Shown here: positions 22,054 through 33,563 of the stretch, in pieces
How the letters are laid out: each line of letters starts with the position of its first letter
Position numbering within the stretch: the stretch's first letter is position 1
Source: Erythrobasidium yunnanense
Lineage: Eukaryota; Basidiomycota; Cystobasidiomycetes; Erythrobasidiales; Erythrobasidiaceae
DNA: 64,000 nt
Direction: 5' to 3'
NCBI GenBank assembly: GCA_001600175.1
Contig: BCJC01000005.1
Coordinates: forward strand, 1,220,471 to 1,284,470
Translations under genes and position numbers: made by a program
Notes under the pieces: generated by a model
Told to the model about the DNA's origin: nothing
Database searches by the model: none
The model's input: only the letters and a program-made list of their open reading frames with translations

Positions 22054-24418
22054 ATGAACGGCTCAAACGCTGAAAAGCAGTCTATCCTCAATCTACCTCT
22101 GGCTCCTTCACTGCCAGAGTTCTTGAATCCTGACCCAGCTGTACCCTCTGTCGACTCGTTGTTCTCGCTCTCTTCGTACTCTTCTGAACAAGCGACTCCG
22201 GAGAACAGCGATCCCACCAAGCCGGACGCTTACAAACCAAGACCATCTGTCCTGCGTCGCTCTCGTCAAGTGAAAGCGCACTTCTCATATACGACACCTC
22301 TGCCTTTGTCTTTCCCGTATGCTGTCGACCCGTCAAAGATCAAGCCTAGGAAAGTTACCGGAGAAGCTGTAGGAGATGGGACGGCCGTCAGAGAGGGTGC
22401 ACCTCAAGAAGCGAAGGCAGAAGCAAGTAATAGTACGCCTGGACCGAGCAACAGCAAAACAAGCCTTGACATCGAGGACTTTCTGGGAAGCGTGGAACCA
22501 GACTGGCAGGAGCCAGTGCTAGCTGCTGGTACAGGAGCTAAGACAGCATACACTTCAGAGACAAGACGAGCAATCGTGGGGGAGCCGCAGCTGGCGGGAG
22601 TTTCGCAGACCTTCTTGAACCAGATTCTGCCAAATCTGGATGTTGGAGATGCTGTCGGATACCTGCAGACGGGCAAGGAAGGAAGCGAAGCTGAGGTAGA
22701 GAGGAGGAAGGAACTGGCCTCCTTCCTGGCCGGTCACATCGTGCGCGCAGAGAAGCCTAGCAGTGACAGAGCCAGGGGCTTTGCACCATGGTCGCTATGC
22801 TATGGAGGCCATCAATTCGGAAGCTGGGCTTCACAGCTCGGAGACGGACGCGCTGTCTCCATCCTCACTACGCCTGCCAAATGGCCTGCGTACCATGAAG
22901 GCACCTACTATCCTCCGATCGCCGAGCTTCAGCTAAAGGGAGCTGGTCGAACACCATACTCTCGGTTTGCAGACGGTCTAGCAGTCCTTCGAAGCTCAGT
23001 CAGAGAATATTTAGGCAGTGAGGCGATGGCAGCCCTTGGCGTTCCAACTTCCAGAGCTCTAAGTCTGGTCCATCTCCCTGAGGTTCATGTTCAGCGGGAG
23101 CGCATGGAGACGGGTGCTATCGTCTGCCGTGTAGCGCCATCTTGGTTGCGAATAGGCTCTTTCGAGCTTCCATGGAGTAGAGATGACTGGGAAGGTTTGA
23201 GGAAGCTGGTCGCCTACGCTGGCAAGGAGGTTTTCGCATTCGGAAAGGACAACGTACAGAAAGGAGATGAGCCGCAAGATAAGAGCTTGGCTGCGAAAGT
23301 CCTCCGCGAGACTAGCAGGAGGAACGCGCGTACATTCGCCGCCTGGCAATCCGTAGGATTCATGCATGGCGTGCTGAACACCGATAATATCAACATTTCT
23401 GGCCTGACAATCGATTATGGGCCGTGAGTCAATAGCAGTACAACATACTTTAGTGGACATGGGCTGATCAAGTCTTCAGATACGCTTGGATGGATGTCTA
23501 CTCGGCCAACCATATCTGCAATCATTCCGATGGCGAAGGTAGATATTCATACCGCAACCAGCCGCCTATCGGTGCCGAAGCTGTACAAAGAATGGGAGCT
23601 GCTCTGGGCGAGCTCATCGGATGCGAACTCGAAATGGCCGAAAAAGCTGGAGATGGCAAGGTTGCTATTGCTCAGGAGGGTTGGGCGTCGGATGTCAGCA
23701 AGCATACTGGCTGGACCGAGAAGGCAGCAGCGGTGATCGAAGATATTTCGAGCGAGTTTATGGGAGTATTCATAGCAGAGTATCGGAGAATGATGGGCAA
23801 GGTGAGGCGGCACCAAGTATTGCATATCTAAATCTCTAGACTGACATCGTCCTGTAGCGCCTTGGCATCTCGGATCCCCAGCAAGCAGACTTTTCAAACA
23901 TCGTCAATCCGCTCCTCGACCTTATGTCACAACATCATCTTGACTTTTCCCGCACTTTCCGCCTTCTTACTCAGTTCACTTCGGTTGATTCACCTCACAT
24001 TGATCGATTCCTGGATATGATCTGTCCTCAGTCTTCGGTACCGGAATACCTTCGGCCCTCGTCTCACAAGGTGTGGAAGGAATGGCTCCAGAAGTATCAA
24101 GCGAGATTGGAGGAGTCAGAGAAGACAGCAGGATTGGATAGCAGTGCTCGGCGGAAGCGAATGCAAGCTGCCAATCCGAGATTTATCCTTCGCCAATGGA
24201 TTCTGGAAGAAGCGATAGCTCGCCTTGAGAAGGACAACGATGTCATCTTCCTGCAGAGGGTATTGGACATGGCAACGAACCCATATGAAGAGTATGGTGA
24301 AGATTTGGTAGATCCGGCATCTTGTGCGAGACCTACTCCGGAAGTCGAAGAGCAGCGTCGTCTGTGTGGTGTTGGCGACGATTCTATGCTTGGCTTCCAA
24401 TGCTCATGTAGCTCTTAG
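22054..24418 (+). CDS. FMP40: SelO/Fmp40-type protein AMPylase (pseudokinase), Cys form
   Basis: SelO proteins transfer AMP to protein side chains and act in mitochondrial redox control. Three exons (22054-23423, 23480-23801, 23858-24418) give 750 residues. Visible marks are the FAPWSLCYGGHQFGSWASQLGDGRA entry, ELQLKGAGRTPYSRFADG, the catalytic-loop equivalent GVLNTDNINISG followed by DYGPYAWMD, and the C-terminal redox tail LGFQCSCSS. Vertebrate SelO carries selenocysteine in that tail; here the codons are ordinary TGC and TGT, so it is a Cys homologue. An in-frame GTG at 21991 is not a start; upstream non-ATG codons could extend a mitochondrial presequence, which I could not confirm. It follows TFG2 by 211 bp on the same strand. 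Confidence 0.93.
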
Positions 24419-24514
24419 TATTCAAAACAGATAAGAAACCCAATGTAGCAATGTAAGAAGACATCACATCGGTTGCGTGTCGTCACTCCGCTCGTCTCGA
24501 CTACACCAATTCGC

Positions 24515-26067
24515 ATGCAGAATGGCAGTCCCTCGAGCTTCAATGGCACCTTCTCTGTACTTCCTCTGGAGCTCTTGGAACATCTCCTAAGCTTCTTCGA
24601 TGTCCGGACAGTAAGGAAGCCATCAGCCAGCGCAACCTCGAAAAGCATCTGAATCGCTACCTTCAACAGCTCGGCAGACTATCTCGCTGCTCTCGTTCAT
24701 TACACAATGTCGTTGAGAACCATGGCTGGGCCATTTATGCTCGAGAAAACCTCTTCTTACACTCGGTAATCTGGCCTGGCAAGTATGCAGCGCTTTCCTG
24801 GAGCGAAACCGTCCGCATAGCTACGCGAATCGACAATAGCTGGAGAGCTTTTCGAGATGTCTCTGCGCACGACATCGCCTTCTTTCCTGACAAGAACATG
24901 TCGGTCATCAGATTTCAAGAAGATAGCGGTCGGATGCTTGTTGGAGGTGGCACAGCAATGAGTTCGTTGAAGTTCAGACATACTGGACACCTTCCTGAAA
25001 CCGAGTTCTATCTCGAATCTGGTCGGTACCGCCGTGGACAACCTCGAATGCCTCAAACCGGATGGATTGGCCGCACACCTACGGATGCGATCACTGGGCT
25101 AGCTCCGCTGGAAGGAACTGGTACCTTCATTGTGTCGCATCTTTCGGGACTGTTGCAGAAATGCAGAATCGAACAAGTGGGAGGGAAAGCTAATATACGC
25201 TCGCTCTCGCGCTATTCGCACCCAAAGCAGATCATACAGGCTATCGATGCTTCCCCTTCTGGCATCTTTGTCAGCATAACATCGCAGCGAGACAGCTCGA
25301 TCTCGCTATATCACCATGCTAGACCATGGCAAGAGCCGTTCACCTGGGATATCAAGTCGAAAGCATGGACAGTCAAGTTAGATCAATCGAGATCTCCTTC
25401 ATGGCTCGCGGTAGGACATTCTGGGCAGACACCGTTATCGCTGTACGACCTCGATCAGAACGGATTGGCTGTGGAGGCATGGAAACCAATGCATTTGCTC
25501 GGCAACGAATCAGCAAGGTCCGTCTATGGTATCACTACACCTCCTCCCACATCTCCCATAGGCGGCTCTTCAAGCACCGTAGTATCAGCTTGGTACGACG
25601 GCACCGTGCGGATACACGACCTTCGACGAGCGAGCAAGCAGCCAATCTTGGAGCTAGTTGATCGTCTCGGTGACGCTCCTCTGTATAGCGTTGCGTGTGG
25701 TGGAGGCGCAGGCTGTACAGTCGCGGCTGGAACAGCTCGTCACAGCCTGGTGCGCTTGTGGGATATTCGCTTCGCTAAAGAGGACAAGTCATCTGGTCTC
25801 AGCGTCTTCGATCCAGGCAAAGACAACTCGCCAGTCTACTCTCTGTTCATGGAGCACGACAGGCTATTTGCTGCTACAGACAGGCGGGTTTTCATGCTGG
25901 AATTTGGACGACTTGGAGATACTTACGACCGGGAAGAAGGCTCTGCAGGATGTGGGAGACAAACAACACAGCGGAACATGTATCACCCGTCGCAAAGACT
26001 GCCACCTCCAAAGCCAGAGTTGTGGTATTACAGGCACTCAGATATGCAGTTGAGGCAGGCTAGCTAG
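24515..26067 (+). CDS. F-box protein with WD-like beta-propeller
   Basis: The product is probably a substrate receptor of an SCF ubiquitin ligase. Exon 1 (24515-24610) encodes a short F-box (VLPLELLEHLLSFFDVRT); exon 2 (24670-26067) gives the rest, 497 residues in all. After an alpha-helical linker the chain has degenerate propeller repeats: ISLYHHARPW, LSLYDLDQNG, VVSAWYDGTVRIHDLRRA, HSLVRLWDIRFA and a final ATDRRVFMLEF. The layout recalls FBXW4-like proteins, but the blades are weak and I give no symbol. The stop codon overlaps that of the convergent neighbour within a CTAG. Confidence 0.75.
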
Positions 26068-26915
26068 ACTTTACTGCAGCAGCACAGCGTCGTAGCCCAG
26101 CGGGCTTTCATCCCCTCCACTCCCTCTTCCCGGGGAGCTAGCTCTTTACCATCTATCAGAGGTGTCTTCTCGTCTACAATAGGTATCGTCATCGCGGAAG
26201 TTGGCGGTGGAGGCGGTCTTCTAATCACTCTTTCTAGCTTAGGGTTGAAGACTGTCCCGGAGCATTTGAACGTAGCTGTTCTGAATGACGATTCGTTGTA
26301 GGTGTAGACCTCCTCGGCCATCCGCATAGGCTTGCTCGCAGCTATGAGTTCGATAACAAGCTGGACTGTGATAGTCATACCCATTCAGCGCTGAAGCTCT
26401 CAACAGAGCTAGCTTGTTCGTTTACCTTGCGATCCGTCGGGTATTCCAGCATCCTTCAAGCTTCTGACTTCGGTATCTCCCAGATTCAGGTGGTTCCCTA
26501 CGACATCGCATCAGTTTGAGTCCACGACCATACTACTACAGCGCATTCACCCAGCCTGTCCGTCAAGACGATCTTGGTAGCACCGGCTTTGTCCTTTGAG
26601 CAATAGGCGGCTCGCAAGTAGCAGCTGTATCCAGCGCGGTCCTGCAGCGTGAATGAAGAGATGCTGCCCAGCGACATGATAGGACTGCCTCTTGTGCCAA
26701 TCTGTTCGAAGCGAAACAAAGGAGCGGCGTCATCGAAGCCTACAGTGAAATCTGGTTCACTTTCGACAATGTCAAATGCAGAGGGCAAGCGTCCTGAATG
26801 AGCTCTCTCAACCCTACTCTGGAACCCTCATGCCTGATGAACGACCTGTCTCATCAAAGAATCGCATTGTCCCGACAACACTGATATCAAGCTTTCCGTT
26901 ATTTCCTGTTGACAT
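26064..26915 (-). CDS. Uncharacterised protein, 228 residues
   Basis: I do not recognise a family. Four exons (26846-26915, 26551-26793, 26426-26497, 26064-26365) join in frame, with introns of 52, 53 and 60 nt carrying normal splice signals. The start is ATG 26915 (MSTGNNGKLDISVVGTMRFF). The N-terminal two thirds look like a beta-rich domain (SSFTLQDRAGYSCYLRAAYC, TKIVLTDRLGNHLNL, VQLVIELIAASKP). The tail has a proline run (RRPPPPPTS), an acidic-dileucine-like DEKTPLI and ends TTLCCCSKV, where the Cys cluster might be lipid-modified. No membrane helix is obvious. Only 74 bp separate it from the stop of the next gene upstream, so the two may be co-regulated. Confidence 0.72.
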
Positions 26916-26989
26916 GATACTATTCCTATGGACATGATGGAAGAAGATACAGTCATGATAGCCGCCCAGCGGCCATAGTTGTTTCTGTC

Positions 26990-27984
26990 CTACGCGAAAT
27001 CATCTGCAGACTTCTCGGACAGCAGAGGCTCGTTCTCAGCCATTGGCAGAGCTACTGCTCGCGAAGAAGCTCTCTGAACAACCGCAAGATGATGCATCAG
27101 GCCGAAAGCAGCTCCCTAAAGGCAGACGTGGTAAAATATCAGCTACTGAAACCAGAATGGCGTTCGCAAAATTGCACTCACGATTAAGAGAATGCAGATG
27201 AGCTTAGAAGCCACTGTATACAGAAGAGTATGATCGGCTCCGGCAATGTTCTCGAGCAAGTTGGCGACAGGAGCGAAAAGGAAGCAGTACTGGGGAGCAA
27301 GCGCGCGTTAGCCGACACTTCGCCTACAGCCTCGATCAGGGGCAGCTCACTAGAAGAAGGCAGTGTGCGGCACCGGACGCGACTAGGTAGTCGAACGGCT
27401 TGATGTATTTGCCAGCAAATTTCAAGACCGAAAAGCCGAAGAGGGCTTTGAGCACGACCGCCAGGATGACAAGGTGATGAGACACGAAGGTAGGTACTAC
27501 TGATTCTTGCAGTGCTTGGTGGTGTGCTACCGCGTGAGCGCATACGCTCATCATGGAAGGGTTACTGCTGTCTGGTGCGAATGAGCCGCAGACAGTCTGC
27601 AGGATATCCAGCGAGGCCTGCTGCTGGAGTGCCATGCGTGTCTGAAGCGAGGTCTGTATCAAGTCCGCGGTCAGTATACCTTTCTCGATGACACGTGCTT
27701 TCGGGACTCACGGAGTAGAGATACGCGCAAAGTGTGGTGGACGCGTCGACGAGCAGCGCTTGTGGGATCATGGAAGCATTCTCCAACGAGAGGAATCGTG
27801 CAACTTCCCAAGAAGCTACGCTCGAGCCGGTGCCAAGCTCCTCTTCTTCGTCGACTTCTACGATAGTCGTAAGGACCTTGGAACGTCCGGCATGGTTGCT
27901 GGACTTCGAAGAGGCAGGTTGCTGCACGGTAGCAGCGGGTGGTGTAGAGGCAGCGATGAGCCAGGAGTGAGCGCGTGCGGGCAT
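26990..27984 (-). CDS. Uncharacterised multi-pass membrane protein, 269 residues
   Basis: No family recognised. Four exons (27712-27984, 27351-27653, 27182-27289, 26990-27115) give a clean frame; introns are 58, 61 and 66 nt. A cytosolic-looking N-terminus with an acidic patch (EVDEEEELG) is followed by about three or four hydrophobic segments: HHLVILAVVLKALFGFSVL, ASGAAHCLLLYCFLFAPVANLL and LLYTVASKLICILLIGAAFGL, perhaps preceded by a weaker one ending LCAYLYS. The C-tail contains ENEPLLSEK, a typical acidic dileucine sorting signal, which suggests an endosome, vacuole or Golgi location. The start is ATG 27984; the promoter holds three ACGCGT boxes. Confidence 0.72.
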
Positions 27985-28511
27985 CTTTGAAAGGCGGTAA
28001 AGTGGTAAAGCGTGGAAAGAAAGTGGGATAAGTACGTCTGAGCTGGATCAACCAGTGGTCAAAGAGTGTGCAGTAAGAGTAGTGTAGTAGCAGTTGGATG
28101 GAAGAGAAGAGAGGAAACGCAGGCTGCCTCTTTTTGTCACGCTCACACCTCCTAAAGAATGCGCAGGGATCGACGCGTCTGATCGGGCAGAATGACAGCT
28201 CAATCATCGTGCAATTTGGCCCCGGCAGACGCAGCGTACCGCTCAGACCAGTCGTAGCATGCACATATATCGCCCTTCAACTTTAGGCCGGGCGTCACGA
28301 ACATCGAGCTTCACGCGTAAAGTGGTGCTCCGACGCGTCAAGAGCGCTGTTCCGCGTACATAAGTTGAAGTTGGAGGACATGTTGGTACAGCACTACACT
28401 GATATACTACCGCATGCGAAAGTATGCTTACAACGACGACACTGCGAAAAATACTGCATCTGCACAGAATCGACTAAGCTTATCTAGACTGACAATAACT
28501 CGTGCATGATC
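27985..28511. promoter_or_regulatory. Intergenic region with three ACGCGT (MCB-like) boxes
   Basis: ACGCGT occurs at 28173-28178, 28313-28318 and 28333-28338, 189 to 354 bp upstream of the membrane-protein start at 27984. ACGCGT is the MluI cell-cycle box bound by Mbp1-type factors in yeasts. No gene is supported in these 527 bp. Confidence 0.45.
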
Positions 28512-31500
28512 TCACGCATCAACGAGTACTTCCTCTCCTGAAAAGTCGAAGCCTAACTCTTCGAGCTCAGCCAGCCTTGTTTCCCGCTCAAGGACAGCCG
28601 CTTCGCGTACAGCTAGCATAGCTTCCCTTTCTTCCGTTGTTATAGGTCGACCAAGTGTTATGAGTGTGTCTTGAGCCTTCTTTACTGTAGGTACAGCTCG
28701 CGGGCACAGAAGTTCGCTAGCATCGTAGCGGTATATCACCTCTGGGATGTCTTCCTCATCTGTGCCATTCTCATCATAGACTCGGTTGACTGCTGGTGCG
28801 GGACATAAAGCAAGCTCTTCCAGTGTGATGCTTGCTCGTTGCATTGCCTCGCCGTGCGTGACGAGGCCGCCCCAGAAGTCCAGCAATGGCAGGCCATCCC
28901 AGCTCGGCAGATGATCGTCCAGCAGACCTTCGAGCACAGTATCTTCTAGTTGTAGAAGAGGTACTTCGAAAGACGCCTTCCGCTTCTGTGCAGCCAGAAA
29001 ATCTATGACGTGCGTACCGAGTTCCAGATGATTCGTAGACAATGACCGAAACCCTTCGTAGTTCGGATACAGCATACTGTAGCCACGCAGATACATGAGC
29101 TCTATCATATATCTCTTCCACGACTTGTGCCAGCGATTCGAGCGGATGTCCGGTACGATGGGCTCGCTTAGATCCAGCGCAACTTCGCCAAGGCGGAGGA
29201 CGAGGTACTGATGAAACTCTTTCCAGTGCTCAGGGAAGTAGACTGCGCCCCATGAGCAGGGGATTTGCGAAAGATACGGTGTTGTCGCTGAGATACCAAT
29301 GTCCGCAAGGATGCGATGCGCATCGAATTTCCTCCTTCCTTCCATGCGGAGCTCGATATTCTTGGGCTGATAGAGCGATATGCCAGCCATTGATCTAGAG
29401 GAGGCTCGGGTAGATCGAGGTCCGTATCTATACTGAAGGATAGCGAACTTGATCCACGCGTAGAAGTGCGGCGACACTTCGACATCATCTTCGAGTAGGA
29501 CTCCGTATGAATCATTGTTGGCAGGATACCAGCTCTCGACGATCGCAGGCATAAGCTCGCCTAAGATGATCCGCCGCCGCAATGAAAGGTTGCCATGCGG
29601 CCAGGAAGCATCGTAAACAAGCTGCGAAGTGCTTAAGTCTGCTGTTTGCTCGAGGTTGATGTTCAAGTTGACGGTGTCGTTGAAATAGATTGCTGAAGAG
29701 AGCGAAGTGAGAAGTCGATGTAGCGAATGAGGGCGATTGTTCGTGATCACAACCAGCTCGATACGCGACGTGTGCCAGTCTGAGAAGTGAGAGGTATCAG
29801 CGTGATTTGTTCGCTGGAAATTCGATAAATTAAGCTCACTTTGCAGACTCTCCAGCGGCAGCGAGGCCAGCCAATCCGCATAGGCCAGATCAGCCCCACC
29901 TATCATAATTCTAGTACATCGAAGAAAAGTGGGGATCGCTTCGGCTGTACTCGAAAAGCATATATCTGTTTTCCATTGTTCCGTGACTTCGGTGATAGCA
30001 CTTTCGATTTCTACCTCGGGACAGCTCGTAAGGCTCGCATCGACGAGCTCAGATTCAGGAGGTGAAAAGACCCGTACTTCGTGTCCGTAGGTCTGCTCAG
30101 ACGAGAACTTGCAGATGATGTCTTGCAAGCTTTCGTCGACCTTCGTTAATGATGCGGAGAGAAAGACAGCGACTTTCGCAGGGTTCCCTAGCTGCTCAGC
30201 ATCGGTACCCGAAGCCGGACTGCCTGGCTTCAACCATCCAGCATAGGCTGCCAGACGATGTATGTCTTGCGGTAGATAACCGAACGGGGCGAAACTTGCA
30301 TGATCGCCGAGACCTGTATTGCCAGAATTGATAGGTAGAGTATAGCTACCTATTCGAAGCTCTTTGTGAAGCGCTACGGCTATCTGAGTACCGAAACTAA
30401 AGCGAGAGTGATTGTCATCTGCTTCCACATCTAGACCTGCAGACATCCTTTGGGCAGGTATAGCCTCTAGCCAAGCTCGCCGCAGAAAGAAGGGTCCCGT
30501 CGGTATATGTATCCTCGCCGACTCTTCAAGATCATTCCGCACTGAACTGCTGCTAGCTTGAGCGGGCACGGGGAAAACTCGTAGTCTGCCATTATTGCTT
30601 GAGGAAATACGCATCCCGGAGGTGGACAGAATGTGATCTTGGTACTCTGCAGTACCTGCTGCGTGCAGAAACTGCTGTAATAACTGGCTGTTGTCGTCTG
30701 TAGCCGAGGCGTACTCCGCAACCGGACAAGGCAGGAAGAGAAGGAAGTCGGCATTGATCTTGCTGAGTTTCAAAATGGCAGATCTCGAGTCGACGGCGAC
30801 ACGTGAGGACAGCCACCCTTCTTGATGGCCAAAGAGAAGCTGGGCGGTTTCGCTGAATTCCAGGGATGGGAATACGACATGTACTGATTGCGGACGAACT
30901 AATTGCTGGGACAAGGACTGTAATATGCTGTTTGCATGTTGAACGAAGTCTTTGCTGCCGAATGTGTCATCGAAGGCCAAGGAGGAACAGTCGAGGACTG
31001 CTGCAACTGCGGGGAGGGATTGCTTTGTGCTTTCGTGATTGGTGTCGTAAATAGTTTGGCCACTGTCAGTAGACGGGTAGCGGGAAGGAAGTCGTAGCAG
31101 CTCTTCCAGAGTGTGCCGAGGTGTGACGAAAGAGGTTCTTCTGGCTGGTTATCAAATAGACGATCAGCGTCTGCAGCTAGCCAAACCTGATTCGTCTCAC
31201 TGACTAGATCGCTTGCGTACGGAGGTCGAGCTTGATCGTATCGGCGGCTCCCACCATTTCCGCTCAAATAGAGCTACAGTGTCTCGAGTGGGATCTTGTG
31301 CTGTACGCAGCATTGCGCTAGGCTGAGTAGGCTCGCTCCGCCGACATACGCAGTATAAAGCAAGGGCAGCTAAGCATAGAATGCCTAAAGCTTGTCGCCG
31401 AGATAGCTGGCGTATGAAGGATGATGAGGAGAAGCGTGTAGCACGCTCATATGCGGTAGACTCGGCAGATATCGACCTCTTTCTGCGGACTCTGAAAGCT

Positions 31501-31961
31501 GGCTGAAGCCACCAGCTTTTCTGCAATGCTGATGATAGCCGGGAGGTGAAAGTATATTCCTGTGTAGGTGACCTTGGTCTAGCATGCGTAGCGAGAGAAG
31601 CGGGGCCACTATCTTGCTCCTCTTGCTCGACAGCTCTATCGTCGGAGTAGTCTGCCAAGATACTGTTGAATCGCTTCGTTGCGCCTCTGTTGACACCTCC
31701 AGTGTAGAATGTAGGACTCCCAACAGCAGCTGATGTACTGCTGGCTTGCGGCATTCGCGTATCATCCAAGGGGTCATTATCGCGACCGCTCGAAGACTTG
31801 ATGCTACCGTTCGCAGCGTAGCCAAAAGCAGGGATTCCAGAGGTTAGATTGGGTGATGCATAACCTTTGCGAAGACCGCGGGATCCATTGCTGAGGATAT
31901 CTCTTCGCGGATTCAGCTGCGACAAAGTAGTCTGGCGTTCCGGTACGCCATTGTGATCCAT
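28512..31961 (-). CDS. Type II membrane glycosyltransferase (GT2-like)
   Basis: Probably a Golgi enzyme that adds sugar in the lumen. The model has exons 31221-31961, 31075-31186 and 28512-31006, giving 1,115 residues. The N-terminal 190 residues are Ser/Arg-rich and cytosolic, then comes one membrane anchor (ALGILCLAALALYCV). The catalytic part has two donor-site-like regions: VAAVLDCSSLAFDDTFG near the stem and VVITNNRPHSLHRLLTSL followed by YGVLLEDDVEVSPHFYAW, where the acidic EDD triad fits a nucleotide-sugar metal site. CSWGAVYFPEHWKEFHQYL fits the acceptor side. The C-terminus is acidic and coiled. Intron 1 is only 34 nt in this model; a longer alternative would remove about 19 more residues. 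Substrate unknown. Confidence 0.75.
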
Positions 31962-32085
31962 GAGCCAGAGCCATCAGACAGAATATATCAGATCTGGATT
32001 GGTCAAATCTGAGGAATCATCTTGAAGCAAACCCAGACTTTCCGGCTTGCCTCTGCTCCATTCATCAGCAAATTATCAAGTCAAA
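31962..32085. promoter_or_regulatory. 124-bp divergent promoter, glycosyltransferase / KIN17
   Basis: The two start codons (31961 on minus, 32086 on plus) are 124 bp apart and point away from each other, so one short region must serve both genes. Confidence 0.6.
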
Positions 32086-33341
32086 ATGGGCAAGAAAGCT
32101 GAAGCTGGCACGCCAAAGGTGAGCGAAGAAATAGCGACAAGAACGACGACAGTTTGTGCTGATAGTTTGACCATGTTGGCCAGGCCATCGCCAACGCCAT
32201 GAAGGCGAAAGGCCTGCAGAGGCTCAGATGGTACTGCCAGGTCTGCGAGAAGCAGTGCAGGTGAGTTGCGACGATATGGAATACAACGCTACAAGCTGGC
32301 TGACGGGCTCGCCGTTCTGTCAGAGACGAGAACGCCTTCAAGCAGCACTCACTTTCCGAAGGCCATGTTCGCCAGATGCTGGTCGTCGGAGAGCACGCTT
32401 CTTCATACATCAACAACTACTCAAGCGAGTTCCAGCGCAACTTCCTGGCCCTTCTCTCCAGGCGCTGGGGAACCAAACGAGTTCGAGCCAACCAGGTCTA
32501 CCAAGAATTCATCCAAGACAAGTCGCATACACATATGAACTCCACACGCTGGGTCACTCTCTCTGCCTTTATCCAGTATCTGGGCAGATCCGGTATCTGC
32601 CATGTAGACGAAACCGAGAAAGGCTGGTTCATAGCTTGGATCGACAACTCGCCTAAAGCTCTGGCAAGGTCTGATGCAGCAAAGAAGAAGGAGAGGCAGG
32701 ATATGAACGATGAAGAGCGACAGAGACGCATGCTTGCTGAACAGATGGAAAGGGCAAAAGCTATTGAGCAAGGCGGCGAGGATTCAGAAGCTGGACCAAG
32801 CACACAAGCGGGCGCAGAGCAGGTGCCAGAAGGGCCAGAGCCAGAGCAATATGTCGATATCTCGGCCATGCAGCCAATCAAGCTTTCTATCGGTGGCACC
32901 AGTCTCGACAAGGGCAAAGGCAAGGAGCTTGAAACCAGTACAGATGTGCCTGCACCTGCTTCGGTAGAAGGAGCAGCTCCTGGAGAGTCATCGGAAGTTG
33001 CGCCAGAAGGCACGACAGAGTCTGCTGATGCAGTACCGCCTCCGCAAAGCACCTCAACAGCTGCGCCAGCAATCTCAGCCGCAAAGCCCAAAGTCAATGC
33101 ATTCAAGCTAGCCAGCAAGCCGAATCCATCGAAAGCGAATCCGCTGAAAGCTGCCAAAGCATCTTCGGCTGAGGTTTCTTCTCAAGCTGGGTCCTCGACT
33201 AATGGAGGTGCCAAAAGGCCAATATCAGCGGTCGAGGCTATCATTATGGAAGATATGGAGAAGAAGAAGCGTCGAGAGAACTCTACTTGGTCCGGTGCGC
33301 GTGGACATGGCAAGGAGGGTTTGCAGAGACGTCGAGATTAG
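32086..33341 (+). CDS. KIN17: KIN17-like DNA/RNA-binding protein
   Basis: KIN17 proteins are nuclear zinc-finger factors linked to replication, repair and pre-mRNA processing. Three exons (32086-32118, 32184-32260, 32324-33341) give 375 residues. The N-terminus has the family entry MGKKAEAGTPK, KGLQRLRWYCQVCEKQCRDENAF and a C2H2 finger completed by KQHSLSEGH, then the winged-helix region RRWGTKRVRANQVYQEFIQDK ... HMNSTRWVTLSAFIQYLGR ... GWFIAWID. After a coiled KKKERQDMNDEERQRRMLAEQ the rest is low-complexity Ala/Pro/Ser. The C-terminal KOW/SH3-like domains of animal KIN17 are not visible; the protein ends SGARGHGKEGLQRRRD. Confidence 0.92.
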
Positions 33342-33563
33342 TGCTTCGATACTGCCCTTATTTCTGTTATTAGTGCTTCAGTCAGTGATGTTGTGCTTAC
33401 CACAAGTCTCGTTCCAGCAATGCTACACTATGTTTGGAAAGTATGTACACGCAAGCTTCTGCAGTAATCCCCGAGTCGTATTATTGGTACCTGAACAGCT
33501 GACATCGTGCGGAATACTTAGTAATAACAGAATCAACCACTACTTTGTACATTCAACGGCTCT

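Noticed and set aside
24370-24418. Possible in-frame UGA selenocysteine in SelO
   Set aside because: The tail codons are TGC and TGT and the gene ends at TAG; no SECIS-like hairpin was noticed.
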